From positions 1-45,503 of the forward strand of contig JAIOOR010000001.1 in NCBI GenBank assembly GCA_021414365.1: 45,503 bases of DNA, given 5' to 3'. Source of the DNA: Nitrosarchaeum sp. (GTDB lineage Archaea; Thermoproteota; Nitrososphaeria; Nitrososphaerales; Nitrosopumilaceae). The notes below the pieces were generated by a model. The model ran no database searches, was not told the DNA's origin, and was given only the letters and a program-made list of their open reading frames with translations. Positions 33,710 to 41,525 of the stretch are shown piece by piece; the stretch's first letter is position 1, and every line of letters starts with the position of its first letter. Both the position numbers and the translations under genes were made by a program.

Positions 33710-34495
33710 TTATCTCAGTGCATCTTGATCATTAAACGGCTTGTTTTTATCAATTCTACTCCAGAGATTCAGATTACCAATTATCCCACCAGTAAAAATT
33801 GCATATGCCCAGAGATAGGGAATATCAATCAGATGACCAGTGTAATACTCATTTATGGAATCAAAATACAAAAAACCATAGTCAGCTATCACAAAGCTCA
33901 GCATTCCAAAAAACAATAAGGCCAATGAAAATTTCACACGTCCATTAAAAAACAACATTATGCCAAGAATAGATGGAATCAGCATTAACGAGTCTGCAAT
34001 AGGGTAAGATGCAGACAATATGCGCTCAAATGTGTCTGTCTGTGATTCTGTGGTGTAAAATACTATAATTAAAACAGGTAACACAATAAGTGAAATTGCA
34101 AGTATGTTTTTTCTTGTGATTTGAGATGCAAAAAATTTCAGATACATTACACCAAACATAAAATAAAACCCATACCCTCCTAACCAAAAAAGATCTGCAT
34201 AAGATGGCCAAGTATCATTATTTGTCAACTCGTTTATTGTCCATATTCTTTCAGCTATAAACCACAATGCAATTGCTAATGTAAAAAATATCCATGCCTT
34301 TCCTTGTTTTCCCCTTGACCCCATCTTGAAATTATTTACAATGCATACAACTAGCAAAATACTTGTAAAAACTAGATTCAAGGAATTGGACCAAAACCCA
34401 GCATATGATGAATCAACCATGTTGGATAGAATAATTGCAAAAACTATTACATGTAATGAAATGCCTAGAAAGAAAATACTCTGTTTATTTTCCAA
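33710..34495 (-). CDS. Multi-pass membrane protein (7-8 helices), sensor-like
   Basis: The 261-residue protein starts at TTG 34495 and has about eight hydrophobic helices. A loop after helix 3 reads WPSYADLFWLGGYGF, close to the PSxADxxYLxGY line found in N-terminal seven-helix modules of many membrane sensors. The C-terminus is a short charged tail without kinase or cyclase domain. It begins at the base after the stop of the NitrOD5-like gene (TAATTG), so the two are translated together and may form a signalling pair; that is inference. Confidence 0.75.
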   Translation of the reverse strand: MENKQSIFFLGISLHVIVFAIILSNMVDSSYAGFWSNSLNLVFTSILLVVCIVNNFKMGSRGKQGKAWIFFTLAIALWFIAERIWTINELTNNDTWPSYADLFWLGGYGFYFMFGVMYLKFFASQITRKNILAISLIVLPVLIIVFYTTESQTDTFERILSASYPIADSLMLIPSILGIMLFFNGRVKFSLALLFFGMLSFVIADYGFLYFDSINEYYTGHLIDIPYLWAYAIFTGGIIGNLNLWSRIDKNKPFNDQDALR

Positions 34496-34780
34496 TTACT
34501 TGTTTATTCCTAAAAGAAATTCATTGATTGGCTTTTGGTAGGAAAATTCTTCCAGTTTCTTGTTGATGTTGTTAACTATTGAGAGGTATCCGTCACCAAA
34601 TACTTGTTTTAAGACATCTACAAGATAGTCTGGGTGTTCAAGACAATCATGAAAATAACACTTGTGTTTTAGATATAGATTATAACCTACATCGTCATGT
34701 AATGCGACACTAATATCATATAATGACTGGGATATTGTCATACTAACCAGTGCGGCAGTAACTTTATCCATGTCCTTCAT
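34496..34780 (-). CDS. NitrOD5-like signalling output domain protein
   Basis: The 94-residue, all-helical protein has the sequence pattern LYDISVALHDDVGYNLYLKH, then a Leu/Val heptad and VFGDGYLSIVNNINKKLEEF. This resembles the Nitrosopumilus output domain 5 (NitrOD5), a thaumarchaeal domain attached to signal-transduction proteins or standing alone. The match is by eye. It lies directly upstream of, and abuts, the multi-pass membrane gene. Start ATG 34780; a second in-frame ATG lies 9 nt in. Confidence 0.55.
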   Translation of the reverse strand: MKDMDKVTAALVSMTISQSLYDISVALHDDVGYNLYLKHKCYFHDCLEHPDYLVDVLKQVFGDGYLSIVNNINKKLEEFSYQKPINEFLLGINK

Positions 34781-34839
34781 TGTTTCTTTAAAGTGATATG
34801 ATGTTATTAAATTTAAGAGAATTTGAAAATTAGTCGATT

Positions 34840-35155
34840 TCAGAAAATTTTATTGCCATATTGCTCTTTGATTTTTCTCAAATAAGCGGTGCTAGTTGGG
34901 AATTTTATTTTTAATAGTATGCTAAATTCTAAGAGGACACGGTGAGTGGTGTCTATTTTGACTTGTAATTCATTTGCCAAAGTAGGGCATACTCTGAGAA
35001 TCATCAATGCAAGGCAGATTATTTTCCAATAGCCAAACCAAACTATTCCAATTTGGATTGTGTTTCAAGTGATACTTTGGATGTCCTAAAACAGCGTGGA
35101 TGGAATCCAGTGATTCTATCATAGATGATTTATGAACAAATGAATTTGAAATCAT
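34840..35155 (-). pseudogene. Hypothetical protein gene, apparently frameshifted
   Basis: Two overlapping frames look like one gene. The first (35155-34970, 61 codons) contains KYHLKHNPNWNSLVWLLENN. The second (open from 35004, ending at 34840, 54 codons) contains ANELQVKIDTTHRVLLEFS and ends YLRKIKEQYGNKIF. Both have protein-like composition with no low complexity, and reading from one to the other needs a +1 shift near 34990-35005, giving about 105 residues. An ACTAAAATAC box lies about 26 nt before the first ATG. The family is unknown. Two separate small genes remain possible. Confidence 0.4.
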
Positions 35156-35327
35156 TACAAATTAAGATGCGTGAAGTATTTTAGTTCTAAACCGTTAACA
35201 AAAACATGAGATTTTCAGAAATGGTTAGATTCGGAATAAAATTTCAAAAAAGTACAAACAGGGGAACTAGGATAATTCGCTCAAAACTGACTTTTATTAA
35301 TTGGAATTCTGAGGAATTTCGAGAATT

Positions 35328-35558
35328 TCAAACTAGGCAATTATCATCTATTCCATCTAATTTTATAATACATATTGGCAGGGGAATCAGAACCATGAAA
35401 ATAGGAGATCTTCCAAAATTGCAAAAATCAGCAAATACCATAAGACACAGTATTGTGATTAACAGGGGAACAAAAACCAGAACGATTTGAAAAACAAACC
35501 ATAGTGCAAACACTAGTGACAGATTGAACATAGAACAACACTTAACAAGCATCAGCAT
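35328..35558 (-). CDS. Possible small membrane protein (76 aa)
   Basis: The frame encodes two strongly hydrophobic segments, about 12-42 (LSLVFALWFVFQIVLVFVP) and 54-66 (FMVLIPLPICII), and a short acidic C-terminus. It is divergent from the zinc-finger gene at 35591. A plus-strand frame over the same DNA (35206-35490) is rejected because it is a repetitive Arg/Thr/Ile mirror of this hydrophobic sequence. The function is unknown and the coding status is uncertain. Confidence 0.4.
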   Translation of the reverse strand: MLMLVKCCSMFNLSLVFALWFVFQIVLVFVPLLITILCLMVFADFCNFGRSPIFMVLIPLPICIIKLDGIDDNCLV

Positions 35559-35590
35559 TGTTTATTAGTTCAAAAAGCAATATTTTACGC

Positions 35591-35722
35591 ATGAAAAAAG
35601 TGTGCAGAGAGTGTGGACAGATATTTGAAAACCGTGCAAGCGATTACTGCTCATCAGCATGTGCCCGTAAATATTTGGGAAAAATATCAAATGTTACATC
35701 GCAGAAATTAGAAATGAGTTAG
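35591..35722 (+). CDS. Small zinc-finger protein (43 aa)
   Basis: The ATG at 35591 opens 43 codons with CRECGQIFENRASDYCSSAC, a CxxC-x11-CxxxC treble-clef-like knuckle similar to those in ribosome-associated or FCS-type fingers. A basic, helical tail follows. It is 3 nt upstream of the ribbon-helix-helix gene, so they are probably one transcript. It likely binds nucleic acid or a protein. Confidence 0.65.
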   Translation: MKKVCRECGQIFENRASDYCSSACARKYLGKISNVTSQKLEMS

Positions 35723-35725
35723 CCC

Positions 35726-35875
35726 ATGCCAAAGCGAATAACATTCATGCTAGATGATAATGTGGATAAAAAATTAAGAGCACTGCAAGCAAAAATGATT
35801 CAAACTGAAACTAAATCCGTGAGTTTTTCCAAATTAATTAGCGAGACTGAAAAAAGAGATAAAATAATCCATTAA
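35726..35875 (+). CDS. Ribbon-helix-helix (CopG/Arc-like) DNA-binding protein
   Basis: The ATG at 35726 opens 49 codons: KRITFMLDDNVDKKLRALQAK forms the beta ribbon and helix 1, and SVSFSKLISETEKRD forms the second helix. The length and SFSKLI pattern match thaumarchaeal RHH proteins. Such dimers are transcription repressors or antitoxins. It follows the small zinc finger by 3 nt; no toxin gene is adjacent. Its operator is not identified, but it lies just ahead of the large gene array and could control it, which is inference. Confidence 0.75.
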   Translation: MPKRITFMLDDNVDKKLRALQAKMIQTETKSVSFSKLISETEKRDKIIH

Positions 35876-35948
35876 GACAAATTACATTGTACGTCTAGCA
35901 TCTAAAAGATAAGAAGAACTTATGAATATGTGAATTTTAAAATTATGT

Positions 35949-36143
35949 GTGAATCAATGCAAGAATATCTGCAGAAAACATCCACAGGGAAACAAGAGCA
36001 GGATATACCAAGAGGGCGGGAGTTTTTGCAGAAACTGTGATTATTATTTTGAAGAGTGGATTATACGGTGCCCGTGCTGCAATGCCATGGTGCGGCATAC
36101 TACTAGGAACAGAAAAGATCAGGACATGTTGCAGAGGATATGA
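35949..36143 (+). CDS. Small zinc-ribbon protein, first gene of the array
   Basis: The 64-residue protein from GTG 35949 has seven cysteines: CKNIC near residue 4, CRNC near 28 and CPCC near 42, with the aromatic CDYYFEEWI between the last two. This looks like a double zinc knuckle, and the rest is basic. Its TGA overlaps the ATG of the next gene (ATGA), so it begins a chain of coupled genes that otherwise encode secreted proteins. Role unknown; a regulatory or RNA-binding function is possible. Confidence 0.65.
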   Translation: MNQCKNICRKHPQGNKSRIYQEGGSFCRNCDYYFEEWIIRCPCCNAMVRHTTRNRKDQDMLQRI

Positions 36144-37336
36144 TGAAATATTTTGTAATTTTTTTGATTTTGATTGGAGCGATCGGGATACAAGAATCAT
36201 TTGCAGAGGAAATTTCAACCTTAGATTTTCACACAACACAAATTGAAGACATTGACGGTTCATGGTACTATGTTTCTGAACCTGTTATGATGGGCTCATC
36301 TGATCAGAAGGTGATTTTTCAGAATGTTACATTTTCGTTGCCATACACGACAGATCCACCACGCCGCATATACTCTGATGTGATATTTTCAGACGGAATC
36401 AAAGAAACACTTTCGATTCTTTTTGATTATCCTGATTTTACTGAACATATTGACCCGCAAGCAGGATTAGTTGAAAGAACTGATGGATATTATTTTCTAG
36501 TTACTGCAAACCTGAAAGAGTTATCGCCATTAAAACAAATCAAATCAGGAATTGAACCTGAAAATATACTATGTAGAGAAAACTTGGAATTGATATTCAA
36601 ATATGATAATTCTTCGGCATGTGTGAAATCTGAAACTAAAATTAAATTGATTGAGAGAGGATATGCAATACAAAATGAATTGTTAATAAACAATACAGGC
36701 GTACATTTCCAAAATTCAATTGTAAATATTTTAAATGATTCATCAAATCCAGAATCACAAGTACAACTAGACCCTAAAACAATCACAGTCATGCTTGGAA
36801 TAAACAATACTGTAACTTGGATCAATGAAGACGCCACTCCTCACACACTTGTAAGCAATGAAAATTCTACTTGGCAGACAGGAATTATTTTGCCGGATAA
36901 AGAATCATCTGTGATTTTTAATCAGACTGGGATTTTTGAGTATCATGGAGAACCACATCCTTGGATAAGTGGTAAAGTGATAGTTTTGGAAAATGGAAAT
37001 CCTGAACCCGAATTTAAAGATGAAAAAATTTCTACAATTAAAATTTCCAAAGGAGAGATTGTGAGTGCAAAAGCAATAAAATTCAATGGCTGGACAAATC
37101 AGCCAAATCAGGAAATATTGTTAACTGTAACTGCACCAAATGGAGACATAATATCAACAGGTAAATTATCTTCAATGAATAATGGGACATTTGCTGATGC
37201 CATTACTACTGGTGGTCCATTATGGGAACAGCAAGATGGTATCTATCTAGTTACAGTGCAACAAGGCGATGATCCAACAAACAGTGCTTATTTTGAATTG
37301 GATCTCAAAGATGGAAATATAATTACAGGAAAATGA
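36140..37336 (+). CDS. Secreted protein with a ligand-poor cupredoxin domain
   Basis: The 398-residue protein has a signal peptide (about 1-22). A beta-rich domain follows, then a cysteine-bracketed motif CRENLELIFKYDNSSACV with KLIERGY near 145-175, common in thaumarchaeal surface proteins. A cupredoxin domain covers about 210-285: DATPHTLVSN keeps one His, but the copper loop reads YHGEPHPWISG, where the usual YHCxxHPxM has Gly for Cys and Ile for Met. The C-terminus is another beta domain. It probably lies outside the membrane and may not bind type 1 copper. Its stop overlaps the next ATG. Confidence 0.75.
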   Translation: MMKYFVIFLILIGAIGIQESFAEEISTLDFHTTQIEDIDGSWYYVSEPVMMGSSDQKVIFQNVTFSLPYTTDPPRRIYSDVIFSDGIKETLSILFDYPDFTEHIDPQAGLVERTDGYYFLVTANLKELSPLKQIKSGIEPENILCRENLELIFKYDNSSACVKSETKIKLIERGYAIQNELLINNTGVHFQNSIVNILNDSSNPESQVQLDPKTITVMLGINNTVTWINEDATPHTLVSNENSTWQTGIILPDKESSVIFNQTGIFEYHGEPHPWISGKVIVLENGNPEPEFKDEKISTIKISKGEIVSAKAIKFNGWTNQPNQEILLTVTAPNGDIISTGKLSSMNNGTFADAITTGGPLWEQQDGIYLVTVQQGDDPTNSAYFELDLKDGNIITGK

Positions 37337-38256
37337 AAACTAGACTTTTGATATTATTTGCAATTGTTTTCACCGTTGTTTTTTCATCGTCTGCATATGG
37401 TCTTGTTATGCCGATGACTGCTCAGGAAGTTTTGGACGGATTTGATCTGATTCTTCTTGGGACTGTAACTGATAAAAAACAATCCGAAGGCAATGCTCCA
37501 GTATACACTATAGGAATTGAAGAGATTGTAAAAAAGTCAGACTCTTTTGGAATACCCAAATCAGTACTGGCAATTGGATGCAATCCAAATAGAGGACACA
37601 TAGGTACTCCGTGTCCATCATATGAGATAGGGGATAGGGGACTGTTCTTGCTTGCAGGAACTAAGGATAATTATGAAGTGTCTTTTTACTCCCAAGTCTC
37701 AGAACCGCATTGCACATCAGAGCAATTTCTTGCAAATTACAGAGGTTTGGAGTATGGCTTTTTCTGGACGCAAGATGAACAATCAAAGACATTCTTTACT
37801 GGAAAACCAATTGACATGCACTATAATGTAAACAACAGAGACATGAAAGAAAAAGAATATTCTGTCATATTTTCTGCATATTCTGGCAAGTTTTCTTATT
37901 CTGATATAGTAAATGGTACTGTCAATGAATGTGTTGGCTCAAAGATTGTGACTGCATCGTTTGTTCCAACAGTAATGGGGGTATACGGCTTTAATGCAGG
38001 CTCTGAGGGTGCTTATGGAATGTCGATAATTGATTACGGTTCAACTCCTTTGAAGCAACATAAAGCAGGCGTTCATGGACAAGACACGTGGTGCAGAGAT
38101 GATTTTATTTTAATTCTAAAAAATGACAACACGAAACCAACATTTGATAACTATCCTGCATGCGTTACAAAAGACACTGCTGCAAAACTAATTGAAAGAA
38201 ACTGGGGATTTGTTCTCCCAGAAAGCAACGTATCTGGATATCTTGGAGGTAAATGA
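37333..38256 (+). CDS. Secreted thaumarchaeal protein with the Cys/LIERxW motif
   Basis: The 307-residue protein begins MKTRLLIL and has a signal peptide to about 23. The body has eight cysteines, mostly paired (CNPNRGHIGTPCPSYE, CTSEQ, CVGS). The C-terminus carries WCRDDFILILKND, YPACV and KLIERNWGF, the same motif as in the previous gene. The first half with DLILLGTVTDK and IGDRGLFLLAG resembles OB-like surface proteins. No enzyme is recognised. The next gene begins 9 nt after its stop. Confidence 0.65.
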   Translation: MKTRLLILFAIVFTVVFSSSAYGLVMPMTAQEVLDGFDLILLGTVTDKKQSEGNAPVYTIGIEEIVKKSDSFGIPKSVLAIGCNPNRGHIGTPCPSYEIGDRGLFLLAGTKDNYEVSFYSQVSEPHCTSEQFLANYRGLEYGFFWTQDEQSKTFFTGKPIDMHYNVNNRDMKEKEYSVIFSAYSGKFSYSDIVNGTVNECVGSKIVTASFVPTVMGVYGFNAGSEGAYGMSIIDYGSTPLKQHKAGVHGQDTWCRDDFILILKNDNTKPTFDNYPACVTKDTAAKLIERNWGFVLPESNVSGYLGGK

Positions 38257-38265
38257 TTAAAGAAA

Positions 38266-38958
38266 ATGAAAACTAAACTGTTGATATCAATTGGTATTGG
38301 CACGTTGATAATCATTACTATTATTTTTGGGACTAATTTTATGATAGAGCATAATAATCAACGAGAAACAGAATTAAATCAAAGAGCTATCGCACTAGAT
38401 TCAAAACGAGAATCTGAACCGAACACTATACTAATTTATGATATGCATGACTATGAAGGAATCAGACTATCCATTACACCACATACCTTGGTGATGAATT
38501 TGACTGATGGTAACATTGTAAGATTTGTCAATGATGGTTCTACTCCTGTAAATATTTTTGATAAAGCAAAGGGCATCTGGCGTTTTGATGATGTGAAACC
38601 GTCATCTCAGAGAGTTTTGACGATGAATAACACAGGATTTTATGAAATTCTAGTTCAAAATTCAAGAGAAGGAGAAAGTGGCAGAATTGTGGTATTGGAT
38701 AATAATGTAAACTCTCTTTCAGTTGGCGATAGGATAAAAATGGGAAAGGCAATCATAAGTGATAATTTTCAAGAGTATCCTGAACTTGTGAGTGTTGGAG
38801 TAGGCAGTGGTGAAATAGGCGTGCATGTTACAATTAATAAAAAAGAATTAGAATTACATGAAGATGCAAAATCTTACTATCATGAAAAGTTTAGTAAAAT
38901 AATTCCTTTTGAGGTGCCAATTGTAATTGAATTTGGAGATCCAATAAAACCCGAGTGA
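38266..38958 (+). CDS. Membrane-anchored protein with a degenerate cupredoxin-like domain
   Basis: The 230-residue protein begins MKTKLLISIG and has one membrane helix (about 3-25). Residues 55-145 follow cupredoxin order (VRFVNDGSTPVNIF, then SSQRVLTMNNTGFYEILVQN and GRIVVLD), but no Cys, no suitable His and no Met occupy the copper positions. The C-terminal 80 residues (SVGVGSGEIGVHVTINKKEL) form a separate, unrecognised domain. It shares the 5' start sequence with its neighbours. The stop overlaps a GTG of the next gene. Confidence 0.6.
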   Translation: MKTKLLISIGIGTLIIITIIFGTNFMIEHNNQRETELNQRAIALDSKRESEPNTILIYDMHDYEGIRLSITPHTLVMNLTDGNIVRFVNDGSTPVNIFDKAKGIWRFDDVKPSSQRVLTMNNTGFYEILVQNSREGESGRIVVLDNNVNSLSVGDRIKMGKAIISDNFQEYPELVSVGVGSGEIGVHVTINKKELELHEDAKSYYHEKFSKIIPFEVPIVIEFGDPIKPE

Positions 38959-38960
38959 AA

Positions 38961-40031
38961 ATGAAAACTAGACTTTTGATAATCATTCCAATAATCATTG
39001 CATCTGCAATACTTGGAGTAATCGCATATGATTCTGTATCGCTGGATAGGTTGTGTGCAGACGATGGCGGAAAAAGAATCGGCGACACATGTAGAATTCC
39101 AATAATTACAAACTCTACAAAAAACAATCTATCAAGTGTAGATACATCTCTTATCAGAACAATGAAGCCAAACAGCATGGAATGGTTTTACTATCCAAAC
39201 ACCAAAAACCATAAGAAAGCAGATGCATATCAAACATTTCTGTTAATCAGACTACCCGTATGGATGGGAGGAGATGCAAATGACTCTACCGCATTTAGGG
39301 CATACAGTGCAAAATCCCTTGATGACTCTTGTCTTGTAAAATACTGGGGTGAATATGGCAGACAGAGAATAGAGAACCCGTGTCAGGGTGCAATGTATCG
39401 AGTGATTGACGGTGCAATGACTTTTGGTGCAACTCATAGATCCACTGCAATGACTGCTCTTCCACACTTGGATTTGTCAAGTGATGAAAACGGATTCTTG
39501 TATGTAATGCCTCCAAAGTGGGAGAAAACTGAAAACGGTGTGGTAGGATACGGCAGAGAAATGACTCTTGATGAGATTCGTAACGGCTCTGCATTTCTAG
39601 CAAAGTCATTTGAAAAATCATACTCTGGCTACCCTCACATCCCAACAGAATTTGCAGGATACATACTATCTGAGATTTCGCCTGATAACTATGGTGCTAT
39701 TGTGTCGTACTTGGATTTTCCAAGCAAGTCTGGAGCCATATCTATGACTATTAGCAAGACATCGCTTGGCTTTGTCACTACAGATCTGGCACAACCAAAT
39801 TCAGAGTTTTGGCAGATTGGAAATACTGTAATTAAGATAAGCGGTTCTGCACTGGATAAAAATAGTGATAGACCAGAGTCTCTGAGATATTATACGATAG
39901 AGTTTAACAATGGAATTAATTTTAGAATAGAGGGAAAGAATCTAGAGTTTATCAAACAAGAAATTGTGAAAAATTATTTCCCAGAGTACAAGTATGGTGA
40001 CATGTTTTTGATTTCCAAAACTACAGAATGA
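38961..40031 (+). CDS. Membrane-anchored protein with a possible degenerate Rieske-like domain
   Basis: From ATG 38961 (GTG 38955 is also possible) the protein is 356 residues with an N-terminal membrane helix. The segment near 110-190 reads DDSCLVKYWGEYGRQRIENPCQGAMYRVIDG and then ALPHLDLSSDENGFLYV, which follows the Rieske order CxH, CPCHG, Gly-rich, L, but both cluster histidines and one Cys pair are missing, so a 2Fe-2S cluster is unlikely. The C-terminal half is unrecognised. It probably acts on the outer face of the membrane. The stop overlaps the next ATG. Confidence 0.55.
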   Translation: MKTRLLIIIPIIIASAILGVIAYDSVSLDRLCADDGGKRIGDTCRIPIITNSTKNNLSSVDTSLIRTMKPNSMEWFYYPNTKNHKKADAYQTFLLIRLPVWMGGDANDSTAFRAYSAKSLDDSCLVKYWGEYGRQRIENPCQGAMYRVIDGAMTFGATHRSTAMTALPHLDLSSDENGFLYVMPPKWEKTENGVVGYGREMTLDEIRNGSAFLAKSFEKSYSGYPHIPTEFAGYILSEISPDNYGAIVSYLDFPSKSGAISMTISKTSLGFVTTDLAQPNSEFWQIGNTVIKISGSALDKNSDRPESLRYYTIEFNNGINFRIEGKNLEFIKQEIVKNYFPEYKYGDMFLISKTTE

Positions 40032-40279
40032 AAATGAAAACTAAATCAATAATTGCAATCATTTGTCTAGGTGTAGGTACAATCTTGGCAGTATTAGGAA
40101 TGATAAATTATTATCAAGTCAGTAAGGCAATAGAAGAATATGCATCGTCTCCATTAGCAAAACCGGGTAGCAGTTCACCATATCCTGCCTATGATGAAGC
40201 ATTACTATACCTTGATGTGAGTGGAATATTTTTTGTAACAAGTGGGATTCTGTTTATAATTAAGAGAAAAGGAAAATGA
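40028..40279 (+). CDS. Small two-helix membrane protein of the array
   Basis: The 83-residue protein begins MKMKTKSII, with helices at about 7-27 and 60-77 joined by a 30-residue external loop rich in Ser, Pro and Tyr (GSSSPYPAYDEALLY), and ends in a basic tail. No family is recognised. ATGA overlaps link it at both ends to the neighbours. Confidence 0.6.
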   Translation: MKMKTKSIIAIICLGVGTILAVLGMINYYQVSKAIEEYASSPLAKPGSSSPYPAYDEALLYLDVSGIFFVTSGILFIIKRKGK

Positions 40280-40563
40280 AAAATAAATTTTTGATAACAG
40301 GAATTGGTCTGCTTGTGTTTGGACTGGCTAACTTGTTTTCATATTTGCCAATATCACTTGGAATAGCATTACAAAACAGACCGTTTCCTTTTGAACATAT
40401 TCAGAAGGTAATTCCATCTGAAGGACATGGAACCACTGTTCAGACAGGCTATTTGCCAATAGAGAATGCAGTTAATGACCCATACTGGCTTTTTTGGTCA
40501 CTTGCACTGTATGCCGGAATTGTAATACTTTGCTTTTATGGAATCAATGAGGTTAGAAAATGA
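40276..40563 (+). CDS. Small two-helix membrane protein of the array
   Basis: The 95-residue protein begins MKNKFLITGIG, with helices at about 5-30 and 70-90, and an external loop of 40 residues (PFEHIQKVIPSEGHGTTVQT). The layout matches the preceding gene but sequence similarity is limited to the first residues. ATGA overlaps at both ends. Function unknown. Confidence 0.6.
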   Translation: MKNKFLITGIGLLVFGLANLFSYLPISLGIALQNRPFPFEHIQKVIPSEGHGTTVQTGYLPIENAVNDPYWLFWSLALYAGIVILCFYGINEVRK

Positions 40564-41405
40564 AAACTAAGCTTTTGATAATCACAATACTAGTAATTGC
40601 ATGTGGTGTATCTTTTTTTACTGTATTTCAGATTAGTCATGATCTACAGACATATTCCATAAGCATTGATGGAAACTACATACACATAAACTCTGAATAC
40701 TCATGTGCAACAGTATCGCTCGAACGACTATCGCCTGATTCCTTAAAACAAGTAAAATTACAAAATGCTACTTTCTTTGAGATTAATGACACAGACATAA
40801 AGGATATTCCTGTTCTAGAAGAGCTGATTCAAGCAACACACAAGATTGATTTTCCTACAAAGGATCATTCGCGTACGTATGTTGGATTAAGGGAGTTTGT
40901 AGATTACGAATTTTTCATAATGGATAAAGTCATTTCAAAATACGGCGGAACACAGGATGATTATTTTTTAAAACTGGATTCAGATCTTGATAAACGATTA
41001 GCAGATCCAAATAAACAAGGGTTCAAAAATGAGTTTGATGCTCCTCAGATTATTTATCACGATAAAATCTATACATTAGGAGATACAGTATTTTGGACAT
41101 CAGATGAGGATGAGCTTCATCAGCTAGTGATTCGCCTAGATGATTCTCTTAGAGACAATTCCAAATTTATCATTCTTACTGATGATGATATGAAACATGT
41201 GCCAAAAATAAAGCAACTAATTGACATCATCGGAACAGAATATGATGATATCATAGCATCAAAAAGTGTTAAAGAAAATCCAGACTGGAAAAATTACAGG
41301 GATTGGTTTAAGCAAAAAAGATTGGAATTTGAAACAGATGAATCAAAGATACATGGATTTATGTATAAAGAAGAATATTATTCGCTTAGTTTTCCCATAT
41401 GTTGA
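40560..41405 (+). CDS. Secreted protein with an internal duplication, last gene of the array
   Basis: The 281-residue protein begins MKTKLLIIT with a membrane helix or signal peptide (about 4-24). Two related halves can be seen: FFEINDTDIKDIPVLEELI near 75 and FIILTDDDMKHVPKIKQLI near 210, each followed by a Tyr-rich or Asp-rich segment. Each half has the same order, so an ancient duplication is likely. No catalytic motif is visible. Downstream is a hairpin and then a convergent gene, so the array ends here. Confidence 0.65.
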   Translation: MKTKLLIITILVIACGVSFFTVFQISHDLQTYSISIDGNYIHINSEYSCATVSLERLSPDSLKQVKLQNATFFEINDTDIKDIPVLEELIQATHKIDFPTKDHSRTYVGLREFVDYEFFIMDKVISKYGGTQDDYFLKLDSDLDKRLADPNKQGFKNEFDAPQIIYHDKIYTLGDTVFWTSDEDELHQLVIRLDDSLRDNSKFIILTDDDMKHVPKIKQLIDIIGTEYDDIIASKSVKENPDWKNYRDWFKQKRLEFETDESKIHGFMYKEEYYSLSFPIC

Positions 41406-41421
41406 AATGAACAGGACGGTA

Positions 41422-41450
41422 CCACATTTTATTATGTATTACTAATGTGG
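41422..41450. repeat. Hairpin downstream of the array
   Basis: CCACATT at 41422-41428 pairs with AATGTGG at 41444-41450 around a 15-nt AT-rich loop. It lies 17 nt past the last stop of the array and may mark transcript end or RNA processing. A GC-richer stretch follows to about 41510 without a gene. Confidence 0.4.
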
Positions 41451-41525
41451 GTTCTATTCGATTCATGGGACATGTTCTCTGTGTTCGAGGTCGGGACATA
41501 GGCGTACTTTTAATGATGATTTTTA

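Larger units (their letters stand above)
37329..40580 (+). repeat. Shared start-codon sequence present at six consecutive genes
   Basis: A 25-nt block centred on the start codon, beginning GAAAATGAAAACTA and continuing RRCTTTTGATA, recurs at 37329-37353, 38262-38286, 38957-38981, 40030-40054, 40272-40296 and 40556-40580. Copies 1, 3 and 6 are nearly identical, copy 4 and copy 5 are looser at the 3' side. Each encodes MKT(K/R)LLI or similar. Between them the genes differ completely in sequence and length (83 to 356 residues). Confidence 0.8.

Noticed and set aside
35206-35490. Plus-strand ORF of 94 codons
   Set aside because: It is made of repeated Arg/Thr/Ile segments that mirror a more natural hydrophobic protein on the other strand; no start signal and no known motif.
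37329-40580. CRISPR-like array from the recurring 25-nt block
   Set aside because: Spacing is 229 to over 1000 nt and the intervals are intact genes; the block itself is coding.
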